Positions 1 to 5,373 of a stretch of DNA of 5,721 nt are shown here, one piece after another. Below the pieces are notes generated by a model. It ran no database searches and had not been told where the DNA came from. It worked only from the letters and a program-made list of their open reading frames with translations. How positions within the stretch are numbered: the stretch's first letter is position 1; each line of letters opens with the position of its first letter. Made by a program: the position numbers and the translations under genes. This stretch comes from Acidobacteriaceae bacterium (lineage in GTDB: Bacteria; Acidobacteriota; Terriglobia; Terriglobales; Acidobacteriaceae), in the NCBI GenBank assembly GCA_003140705.1, contig PLKU01000122.1, positions 3,807-9,527 of the forward strand. Reading direction: 5' to 3'.

Positions 1-197
1 TCGGCCAGTCGCAGCAGGAGACGGGTATTCCGCACAGCTTTGGCGTTCTCACATGCGAATCTCTTGAGCAGGCACTCAACAGGGCCGGCGTCAAAGCTGG
101 CAACAAGGGTTTTGAGGCGGCGGTTGCGGCCGTTGAGATGGTGAGCCTGCGCCGAAAGCTTCAACAAGGTGAAAGCTCACAAGGCGGCCAGGCTTGA
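1..197 (+). CDS. ribH: 6,7-dimethyl-8-ribityllumazine synthase, C-terminal part (5' end outside window)
   Basis: Lumazine synthase condenses 5-amino-6-ribitylamino-uracil with dihydroxybutanone phosphate in the penultimate step of riboflavin synthesis, in the cytoplasm, usually as a large hollow oligomer. The reading frame is open from the window edge (full codons from base 3) to a TGA at 195-197 and gives 64 residues. It shows the family's C-terminal signature: [11 protein letters not shown], then a '[16 protein letters not shown]' helix start with the conserved phosphate-binding Arg (visible residue 27), then an 'AAVEMVSL' helix. The catalytic His region lies upstream, outside the window. 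The tail after the last helix ([11 protein letters not shown]) is polar and probably disordered. The stop codon overlaps the TTG start of nusB by three bases (shared TTGA), so the two are probably translationally coupled; ribH-nusB adjacency is common in bacteria. Identification is firm; only the N-terminus is unseen. Confidence 0.95.
   Translation, partial: GQSQQETGIPHSFGVLTCESLEQALNRAGVKAGNKGFEAAVAAVEMVSLRRKLQQGESSQGGQA
181..187 (+). promoter_or_regulatory. Ribosome binding site that supports the TTG start of nusB
   Basis: AAGGCGG lies six bases upstream of TTG at 194-196, inside the last codons of ribH. The nearest in-frame ATG codons (233-235 and 239-241) would remove the conserved basic N-terminus of NusB, so this site and the family's start region both favour TTG. 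Confidence 0.55.
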
Positions 198-613
198 GCG
201 GCGGACCGCGGCGCAAGTCGCGCGAGCTGGCTATGCAGATGCTGTTTCAGGCGGACATCGGCAAGCAAACCGCCGACCAGGTCCGCGCCACTTTCTGGAA
301 GGCAGGCGATGAAGTAGAACCGGAGGTCCGCGGCTTTGCAGAGGATTTGTTCCGCGTGGCCATCGCCCACCAGTCAGAGATAGACGATCTCATCGTGGCC
401 AACTCCAAGCACTGGCGGCTGGAGCGCATGCCCGCTGTGGATCGCAACCTTTTGCGGATGGCCGTGGGCGAGATGCTGGGTTTCAAAGGCACGCCATTTC
501 CCATTGTGATCAACGAGGCCCTCGAGATCGGTCGACGCTACTCGGCGCCCGAGTCGATCAACTTTTTGAATGGGATGTTGGACGCGATTGCACGGAGTTT
601 GATCGGCAAGTGA
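194..613 (+). CDS. nusB: Transcription antitermination factor NusB
   Basis: NusB is a small all-helical RNA-binding protein. With NusE (ribosomal protein S10) it binds the boxA sequence of rRNA leaders and prevents premature termination of rRNA transcripts. The product is 139 residues, the usual family length. Visible family features are the basic N-terminal helix [14 protein letters not shown] (6-19), the core [12 protein letters not shown] (83-94), and the C-terminal stretch [20 protein letters not shown] (105-124) followed by LNGMLDAI. The start is taken as TTG at 194 because it retains the Arg-rich start that the family uses for RNA binding, and because AAGGCGG sits six bases upstream. 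It overlaps the ribH stop as TTGA, which implies coupled translation. No gene follows on this strand; dapB ends head-on 64 bases away. Family assignment is secure; the exact start is the only soft point. Confidence 0.96.
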   Translation: MSGGPRRKSRELAMQMLFQADIGKQTADQVRATFWKAGDEVEPEVRGFAEDLFRVAIAHQSEIDDLIVANSKHWRLERMPAVDRNLLRMAVGEMLGFKGTPFPIVINEALEIGRRYSAPESINFLNGMLDAIARSLIGK

Positions 614-677
614 GCCGTGCTCGATAAACAATGCTAGCAATGAATCCTCAGTTTGTTGATTCGAGCGGATGTCAGGC
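614..677. other. Convergent intergenic gap between nusB and dapB with an imperfect inverted repeat
   Basis: This is where transcripts from the two strands meet, so terminators are expected. What can be seen is an imperfect inverted repeat: GCTCGA at 619-624 and AACAA at 627-631 pair with TTGTT at 653-657 and TCGAGC at 661-666, leaving a loop of about 21 bases. There is a small TGCTAGCA palindrome in the loop. The stem is short, has internal mismatches and is not followed by a T-run on either strand, so it is not a convincing intrinsic terminator. Termination may be Rho-dependent or inefficient. Confidence 0.3.
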
Positions 678-1355
678 TTACAGCTGATCGAAGATTTCGC
701 GGAAGTCCCACACGCCGGATTTGCCGGCTAGCCACTCGGCGGCGCGAACGGCGCCCATCGCCAAGCAGCGGCGGCTGCGCACATCGTGGTTCAACTCAAG
801 GTAGTCATCAGGGCCGGTAGCGGTAACGACATGCTCACCCATGGCGTCGCTGATGCGGTGCGAGGTAATCTCCACCTTCGCTCCGGGCTGTGCAGCTTGA
901 ATGATCTGCTGCAGCGTAATGGCTGTACCCGAGGGGGCGTCGAGCTTGGTGACGTGATGGGTTTCGCTGATCTGGAAGGTGTATCCATCCAGCTTTGCCA
1001 GGTCGGCGGTGAGGCGGAAGAGCTTTTGCACGCCGATCGAAAAGTTGGTTCCATAGAGGAGTCCGCCGTGGCGTCGAATGGCAAGGGCCTTCATCTCGTC
1101 GAGTTGTGAATACCAGCCGGTGGTACCGACGACGATGCGTGCGCCCAGAGCGAGCACGGCGCGCATGTTTTCGACTGCGGCTTCGGGGGCGGTGAAGTCG
1201 ATGACCACGTCCACGCCTGCAAGGCTTGGCGCGGTGAGGGCGGAGGCATGTTCATTCTCGAGTATGTCGAGCGCGCGCACACCGTGTCCGCGCTCACGAG
1301 CTATTTGAGCGACCAGGCTACCGGTTTTTCCTTTACCCAGGACGAGAATCAGCAT
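678..1355 (-). CDS. dapB: 4-hydroxy-tetrahydrodipicolinate reductase (short form)
   Basis: DapB reduces 4-hydroxy-tetrahydrodipicolinate to tetrahydrodipicolinate with NAD(P)H, in the diaminopimelate and lysine pathway. The product is 225 residues, shorter than the roughly 270 of the E. coli enzyme and like the compact version found in several phyla. The N-terminal Rossmann fold carries GKGKTG (7-12), VIDFTAP (51-57) and GTTG (77-80). The substrate domain has YGTNFSIGV (101-109), the catalytic HH pair (133-134) with Lys137, and DAPSGTA (139-145). The C-terminus returns to the family pattern SRRCLAMGAVRAAEWL (194-209). Asp30 at the end of the second strand could favour NADH, but that is inference. 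The ATG start at 1353-1355 follows a weak purine-rich site (AAGAGA, 1359-1364). It begins 20 bases after the lysC stop, so it is probably the last gene of the operon. dapA is not adjacent. Confidence 0.95.
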   Translation of the reverse strand: MLILVLGKGKTGSLVAQIARERGHGVRALDILENEHASALTAPSLAGVDVVIDFTAPEAAVENMRAVLALGARIVVGTTGWYSQLDEMKALAIRRHGGLLYGTNFSIGVQKLFRLTADLAKLDGYTFQISETHHVTKLDAPSGTAITLQQIIQAAQPGAKVEITSHRISDAMGEHVVTATGPDDYLELNHDVRSRRCLAMGAVRAAEWLAGKSGVWDFREIFDQL

Positions 1356-1375
1356 AGTTCTCTTTTCATGTGCTT

Positions 1376-2800
1376 CTAAGAGCTGGAGGCCGGTGCAAGC
1401 TTTCGCGCTTCCACATCGAAGATGTTGGGGTCGGGATCTTTGAAGAAGGCGGCGTGCAGCGAGCGCACGGCCTCATCGGCATCATCTTCGTCGATCATGA
1501 AACTCATATTAATCTCGCTTGCGCCTTGCGAGATCATACGCACGTTAATGTGGCGGATGGCGGAGAAGACCTGCGCGGCCATGCCGCTTTGTCCGCGGAT
1601 GTCTTCGCCCACCATGCACACCAGCGCCTTGCGGCCCTCGTACTTGACGTCGGCCAGTTTGCTCAAGTCGGCGGCTATGGCGGGAAGGCTTTCATTCGAA
1701 TCCACGGTGAGAGACACGCTGACCTCTGAAGTAGAGACCATGTCGACGGCGCACTGGTGCTTATCGAAGATGGCGAATATCTCACTGAGATAGCCGTGAG
1801 TCATCAACATGCGGCTGGCCACGACGTCGATAATGCTTAGCTTTTTCTTGACCGCGATGGACTTGAACGGGCTTTTGCAATGTGGCGCGAGTGACGTGAT
1901 GCGCGTGCCCTCAGAGCTTGCATTGCGGCTGTTAAGCACATGCACGGGGATGTTCTTTTTGACGGCTGGCAGGATGGTGGCCGGGTGCAGGACCTTGGCT
2001 CCGAAGTAGGCGAGTTCGGCCGCCTCCTCAAAGCTGATGACCTTGACGCGCAGGGCGTCGGGACAGACGCGGGGATCGGTGGTCATGATGCCGTCGACGT
2101 CGGTCCAGATCTCGATGGCGTCCGCGGTGAGTGCGCCACCGACCAGTGCGCCGGTGAAATCGGATCCGCCGCGGCCGAGGGTGGTGGTGACTCCAGCTTC
2201 GTTCGAGGCAATGAAGCCGCCCATGACCGGAACCTTCCCCAGACTGGTGAGGGGAAGCAGCTTCTCCTGGGTGCGCTTGTCGAGGATGTCGACCTGGGGA
2301 GCGGCCTTTTGAAATTGCGAGTCGGTGACGATGATGTCCCGCGCGTCTACGTGCTCCGCGTCGATGCCGTCCTCAAGGAAAGCTGCCGCGACGATGAGGC
2401 TGGAGATACGTTCGCCATAGCTGACAATCCGGTCGGAGATGCGAGGGGTGAGTTCAAGCACTGCGGCAAGGCCGCGCAAAATTTCATCGAGCTTATCGAA
2501 CTTCTGATCAATCAGGTTTTGCAGCGCCGCGGCATTCGGCGCATTTTTGACAAGGGCGGCGGCGGTATCGCGATGGCGTGAGCGGAGCCGTGAACTGATG
2601 GCCAGGGCGCCGGTCTTGTCACCTTGGCCTGCTGCTGCTGCGGCGCGGAGCAGCTGGTCAGTCACCTTGGCCATGGCGCTGACCACAACCACCGGTTGCT
2701 TGCCCATGGCGACCCGTCCGGCCACGATTGCCGCGGTGCGTCCTATGGCGGCCGGGTCCTCGACCGACGTTCCGCCAAACTTCATGACTACGAGACTCAT
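1376..2800 (-). CDS. lysC: Aspartate kinase, monofunctional, lysine-sensitive type
   Basis: Aspartokinase makes 4-phospho-L-aspartate from aspartate and ATP, the committed step towards lysine, diaminopimelate, threonine and methionine. The product is 474 residues (E. coli LysC has 449). The kinase domain shows KFGGTS (7-12), SYGE (127-130), GRGGSD (209-214), WTDVDGI (232-238), DPR (242-244) and FGAKVLHPAT (266-275). Two ACT domains follow, at about 322-385 and 390-455; the second contains ISQGASEINMSF (423-434). Residues M331, G336, L338, V352, D353 and TSE 357-359 line up, from memory, with the lysine-binding positions of E. coli LysC (offset 13), so feedback inhibition by lysine is likely. 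The frame is open upstream to 2929, but those codons lie in asd. ATG at 2800 starts just before the conserved first strand and has GGAAAG six bases upstream (2807-2812). It lies 28 bases after asd. Confidence 0.96.
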   Translation of the reverse strand: MSLVVMKFGGTSVEDPAAIGRTAAIVAGRVAMGKQPVVVVSAMAKVTDQLLRAAAAAGQGDKTGALAISSRLRSRHRDTAAALVKNAPNAAALQNLIDQKFDKLDEILRGLAAVLELTPRISDRIVSYGERISSLIVAAAFLEDGIDAEHVDARDIIVTDSQFQKAAPQVDILDKRTQEKLLPLTSLGKVPVMGGFIASNEAGVTTTLGRGGSDFTGALVGGALTADAIEIWTDVDGIMTTDPRVCPDALRVKVISFEEAAELAYFGAKVLHPATILPAVKKNIPVHVLNSRNASSEGTRITSLAPHCKSPFKSIAVKKKLSIIDVVASRMLMTHGYLSEIFAIFDKHQCAVDMVSTSEVSVSLTVDSNESLPAIAADLSKLADVKYEGRKALVCMVGEDIRGQSGMAAQVFSAIRHINVRMISQGASEINMSFMIDEDDADEAVRSLHAAFFKDPDPNIFDVEARKLAPASSS

Positions 2801-2828
2801 GCGAATCTTTCCATCGTCTTCATCGGCA

Positions 2829-3926
2829 TCAGGCGCGCGCGGCGGCTCCAGCAGTTTCGGTGACTGGCTCAAGTTTGCCGAGACTTGCCAGCAGTTCGGC
2901 GTTGAGGATGGTGGCTCCGGCGGCTCCACGAATGGTGTTGTGCGAGAGCACCGTAAACTTCCAGTCGAGCAGCCCGCATGGGCGGAGACGGCCTACGGTG
3001 ACGGCCATGCCGTTGCCGCGATTGCGATCGAGGCGGGGTTGTGGGCGATCATCCTGGGGCGCCCACTGAACGGGCTGGTCGGGAGCGGTGGGCAGACCTT
3101 GCCCCGCCAGGGGACGGAACTCTGCCCATGCAGCCAGCAGATCTTCGCGCGTAGCGGTGCGGCCCAGCTTGTTGCCCAGCTTGATGGAGACATTTTCTGT
3201 ATGGCCATCTTCTACCGCGACACGATTGCAATGGGCACTAATGCGCGCCGCAAGCGGGGTCACCGCATGGCCCTGAAGCTTGCCCAGCAACTTGAGGGTC
3301 TCGGATTCCATCTTCTCTTCTTCGCTGCCGATGTACGGCACCACGTTGCCGAGGATGTCCATGGAAGGCACCCCGGGATAGCCTGCGCCGGAGACGGCCT
3401 GCATAGTGGTGACAAAAATCTGCTCAATGCCGAAGCGCTCCTCAATGGGCTTGAGCGCCATGACCAGGCCAATGGTGGAGCAGTTTGGATTCGTAACCAT
3501 GTAGCCGCCCGATTCGTGGCGCGAAGGCTGCTCTTCAATCAGGTGCAGGTGCTCGGCGTTGATCTCAGGGATGACCAGCGGCACATTGGCGGCCATACGG
3601 TAAGCGCTCGAATTCGAAACGACGGAGCATCCGGCAGCTGCAAAGCGGGGCTCCAGCTCGCGGGCAAAAGCGGCGTCGAGCGCGGCAAAAATAATCTTGG
3701 GTGCGCCCGCGGGATCGGCAGCCGCGACCGTCATGCGGGCAATACGCTCGGACAAAGGCGTGTCAAGGCGCCACTTGGCGGCTTCGCCGTAGGGTTTGCC
3801 TGCCGAACGGTCACTGGCCGCAAGCCAGGTGATCTCGAACCACGGGTGGTTTTCAAGGAGCTGAATAAAGCGTTGGCCGACCATTCCGGTCGCGCCGAGG
3901 ATTCCGATTGGATGTTTTGTTTGCAT
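2829..3926 (-). CDS. asd: Aspartate-semialdehyde dehydrogenase (fungal/archaeal-type subclass)
   Basis: Asd reduces aspartyl-4-phosphate to aspartate 4-semialdehyde with NADPH, the branch-point metabolite for lysine/DAP and for threonine/methionine. From ATG at 3926 the product is 365 residues. The NADP-binding start is GILGATGMVGQRF (8-20). The nucleophile is Cys149 in NPNCSTIGL, the catalytic His is 242 in RVAVEDGHTENV, and substrate contacts are around DDRPQPRLDR (292-301). The C-terminus has VLSHNTIRGAAGATI (326-340). The DDRPQPRLDR and SHNT blocks match the yeast Hom2/archaeal subclass rather than E. coli Asd. Start choice: 3926 fits the usual N-terminus but has no clear ribosome binding site. 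An in-frame ATG at 3968 adds 14 residues and has AGGGA six bases upstream, so it is a real alternative. The gene lies 83 bases after the YciI-family remnant (41 if 3968 is used) and 28 bases before lysC. Confidence 0.95.
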   Translation of the reverse strand: MQTKHPIGILGATGMVGQRFIQLLENHPWFEITWLAASDRSAGKPYGEAAKWRLDTPLSERIARMTVAAADPAGAPKIIFAALDAAFARELEPRFAAAGCSVVSNSSAYRMAANVPLVIPEINAEHLHLIEEQPSRHESGGYMVTNPNCSTIGLVMALKPIEERFGIEQIFVTTMQAVSGAGYPGVPSMDILGNVVPYIGSEEEKMESETLKLLGKLQGHAVTPLAARISAHCNRVAVEDGHTENVSIKLGNKLGRTATREDLLAAWAEFRPLAGQGLPTAPDQPVQWAPQDDRPQPRLDRNRGNGMAVTVGRLRPCGLLDWKFTVLSHNTIRGAAGATILNAELLASLGKLEPVTETAGAAARA

Positions 3927-3974
3927 GGCAATAGACACTCTAGTGTACAGGAGGATGGGTGCGGCCATGCAAAA

Positions 3975-3979
3975 TCCCT
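3975..3979 (-). promoter_or_regulatory. Candidate ribosome binding site for an upstream asd start
   Basis: On the minus strand AGGGA stands six bases before ATG at 3966-3968, in frame with asd. This is the only good Shine-Dalgarno match near the asd start. It supports a 379-residue product with the extra N-terminus MAAPILLYTRVSIA, against the family-based start at 3926. Confidence 0.4.
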
Positions 3980-4009
3980 GATAGGTGTGAGGAGCAAAAC
4001 ACCTTCGCA

Positions 4010-4329
4010 TTAGCCTGGCGGCGGCACTGCGCTCAGCCTGACGGGCGTTGCGGCACCTTCTCCCGCAACCGTCGTCCATTCACGCACATACCAGCGTTTC
4101 ACGATTCCGTTGGTCACGTAGGGATCGGCCTTGGCAAATTTCTCTGCCACTTCAGGCGAGCCGCCCTTGAAAAGAAGGAGTGCGCCATCGATTGGATTCG
4201 CCAGCGCTCCGCCCAGAACCAACTCACCGCGCTCACTTGCCTCCCACGCCATGCCGAGTGCGCACTCCGGAACTCCCCACGCCTGGGAAGATAGTCATCG
4301 CCAACTTCGTAGAACAAGAGATAGTGCAT
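4010..4329 (-). pseudogene. YciI/YCII-related family protein, broken by a single-base frameshift
   Basis: YCII-related proteins are small ferredoxin-like-fold proteins related to muconolactone isomerase; their cellular role is mostly unknown. Two overlapping frames carry consecutive halves of one protein. From ATG at 4329 the first 25 residues (MHYLLFYEVGDDYLPRR, then GEFRSAHS) are a typical family start. After that the frame turns into unrelated sequence. The rest continues in another frame from ATG at 4252: MAWEASERGELVLGGALANP, a GALLLFKG strand, FAKADPYVTNGIVKRWYVREW, ending at TAA 4010-4012. Adding one base between about 4252 and 4258 restores a normal protein of about 106 residues. No slippery run is present, so programmed frameshifting is unlikely; a real mutation or a sequencing/assembly error fits better. 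The 80-residue downstream part has its own ATG but lacks the first strand and conserved His24. It lies 21 bases after the isocitrate dehydrogenase gene, within the operon. Confidence 0.82.
4256..4267. repeat. Perfect 12-base palindrome at the frameshift point
   Basis: GAGTGCGCACTC is its own reverse complement with no mismatch. It lies in the YciI-family gene directly beside the point where the reading frame breaks (about 4252-4258). Such a GC-rich self-complementary site can form a hairpin, a known cause of both replication slippage and base-calling compression. No regulatory role is suggested by its position inside a coding region. Confidence 0.6.
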
Positions 4330-4350
4330 TCGATTGACTCGATTCTGGCC

Positions 4351-5352
4351 CTACCCCATAGCGGCAAGCACGGCGTCGGCAAACTGGGTGGTACCGGCGG
4401 CGCCGCCTACATCACGGGTCAGGGTCTTGCGTTCGGAATAGACGGCTTCCAACGCTTTCTGGACCTTGTCTGCCGCTGCCGATTCGTCGAGGTGACGGAG
4501 CATCAGCACAGCCGACTGCAGAAGTGCGGTAGGGTTGGCCGCATCTTTGCCAGCAATGTCTGGCGCCGATCCGTGAACCGCTTCGAAGATCGCGCACTCC
4601 AAGCCGAGGTTGGCGCCGGGAACAAGTCCGAGGCCGCCGACAAGGCCCGCGCACAGATCGCTGACGATATCGCCGTAGAGGTTTTCAAGCAGCAGCGTGT
4701 CGTACTGGAAGGGATTCATGACCAACTGCATGCAGGTGTTGTCGATCAAATGCTCGCCATAGACGATGTCAGGGAATCCCTCAGCCACTTTGCGCGCGCA
4801 GCGAAGAAACAAGCCGTCAGAGAGCTTCATGATGTTGGCCTTGTGCACGGAGTGGATCTTCTTCCGCCCGTGTTTGCGGGCGTATTCAAAGGCGAATTTG
4901 GCAATGCGGGTGGAGCCTTTTTCGGTGATGACCTTGATGCTCTCGACAACGCCGGGCACGACTTCATGCTCCAGGCCCACGTATTCGCCCTCAGTGTTTT
5001 CGCGAACAATGATGAGGTCGACGCCGGGCCAATGCGTGGCCAGTCCGGGCAGATTCTTGACTGGGCGGAAGTTGGCGAAGAGATCGAACTTCTTGCGCAG
5101 GGTGACATTGATGCTCTTGAAGCCCCCTCCGATCGGCGTGGTGACTGGCCCCTTGAGCGCTACGTGGGTGCGTTCGATGGATTCAGAGAGAGCGGCGGGA
5201 ATGTACTCGCCGTAGATTTCAAAGGCTTCAGCGCCGGCGGCGAACCGCTCCCATTCCCACTTGACCCCAGTGGCTTCGAGAATGCGAACGACGGCTTGCG
5301 TGACCTCGGGTCCGATGCCGTCACCGGGGATGAGTGTGACTTTGTGGGTCAT
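4351..5352 (-). CDS. NAD-dependent isocitrate dehydrogenase (isocitrate/isopropylmalate dehydrogenase family)
   Basis: The enzyme oxidatively decarboxylates isocitrate to 2-oxoglutarate in the TCA cycle. At 333 residues it has the short form typical of NAD-IDH and mitochondrial IDH3. Visible features are IPGDGIGPEV (8-17), the substrate Ser80 and Arg86 in SINVTLRKKF (80-89), Arg96, and VRENTEGEYVG (117-127) with Arg118 and Tyr125. Lys171 lies in HKANIMK, and metal-binding Asp228 and Asp232 lie in NLYGDIVSD (224-232). The cofactor loop is HGSAPDIAGKDAANP (260-274). Its Asp265-Ile266 replace the Lys-Tyr pair that E. coli IDH uses to hold the NADP phosphate, so NAD is the expected cofactor. Isopropylmalate or homoisocitrate dehydrogenase are relatives, but RENTEGEY and the whole central region follow IDH3-alpha closely. 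The ATG start at 5352 has a strong AGGAG seven bases upstream, 21 bases after nrdR. Confidence 0.93.
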   Translation of the reverse strand: MTHKVTLIPGDGIGPEVTQAVVRILEATGVKWEWERFAAGAEAFEIYGEYIPAALSESIERTHVALKGPVTTPIGGGFKSINVTLRKKFDLFANFRPVKNLPGLATHWPGVDLIIVRENTEGEYVGLEHEVVPGVVESIKVITEKGSTRIAKFAFEYARKHGRKKIHSVHKANIMKLSDGLFLRCARKVAEGFPDIVYGEHLIDNTCMQLVMNPFQYDTLLLENLYGDIVSDLCAGLVGGLGLVPGANLGLECAIFEAVHGSAPDIAGKDAANPTALLQSAVLMLRHLDESAAADKVQKALEAVYSERKTLTRDVGGAAGTTQFADAVLAAMG

Positions 5353-5359
5353 GATTCAG

Positions 5360-5364
5360 CTCCT
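5360..5364 (-). promoter_or_regulatory. Strong ribosome binding site of the isocitrate dehydrogenase gene
   Basis: On the minus strand AGGAG sits seven bases before the ATG at 5352, within the 21-base gap after nrdR. It is the best Shine-Dalgarno match in the window and fixes this start, suggesting efficient translation of the enzyme relative to its operon neighbours. Confidence 0.7.
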
Positions 5365-5373
5365 GGCTACTAG

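Noticed and set aside
2801..2929. N-terminal extension of LysC by 43 residues up to ATG 2929
   Set aside because: It would overlap the conserved end of asd, is Pro/Ser/Asp-rich without family similarity, and the ATG at 2800 has a good ribosome site and sits at the family start.
3935..3946. Inverted repeat ACACT-CT-AGTGT just upstream of the asd ATG, reminiscent of NrdR-box half-sites (ACAC/GTGT)
   Set aside because: The half-sites are four bases too close for the 16-base NrdR box, only one copy is present instead of the usual pair, and asd is not a reductase gene. A 12-base short repeat like this is easily due to chance.
3942..3975. Possible promoter for asd on the minus strand (TACACT as -10, TTGCAT as -35)
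   Set aside because: The spacer would be 19 bases, the -35 match is poor, and transcription would begin only a few bases before ATG 3926. Not strong enough to annotate.
2547..4013. A 488-codon open frame on the plus strand opposite lysC and asd
   Set aside because: It is antisense to two clearly conserved genes, has low-complexity Arg/Gly/Ala-rich and mixed composition, spans the boundary between both genes, and shows no recognisable domain. High GC at third codon positions explains the lack of stops.
4250..4262. Programmed ribosomal frameshift in the YciI-family gene
   Set aside because: There is no slippery heptamer or homopolymer at the junction, no stimulatory element is apparent, and I know of no case of such recoding in this family.
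4180..5373. A 397-codon open frame on the plus strand covering the whole isocitrate dehydrogenase gene
   Set aside because: It is the antisense shadow of a well-conserved gene, with no family signature and no ribosome binding site of note.
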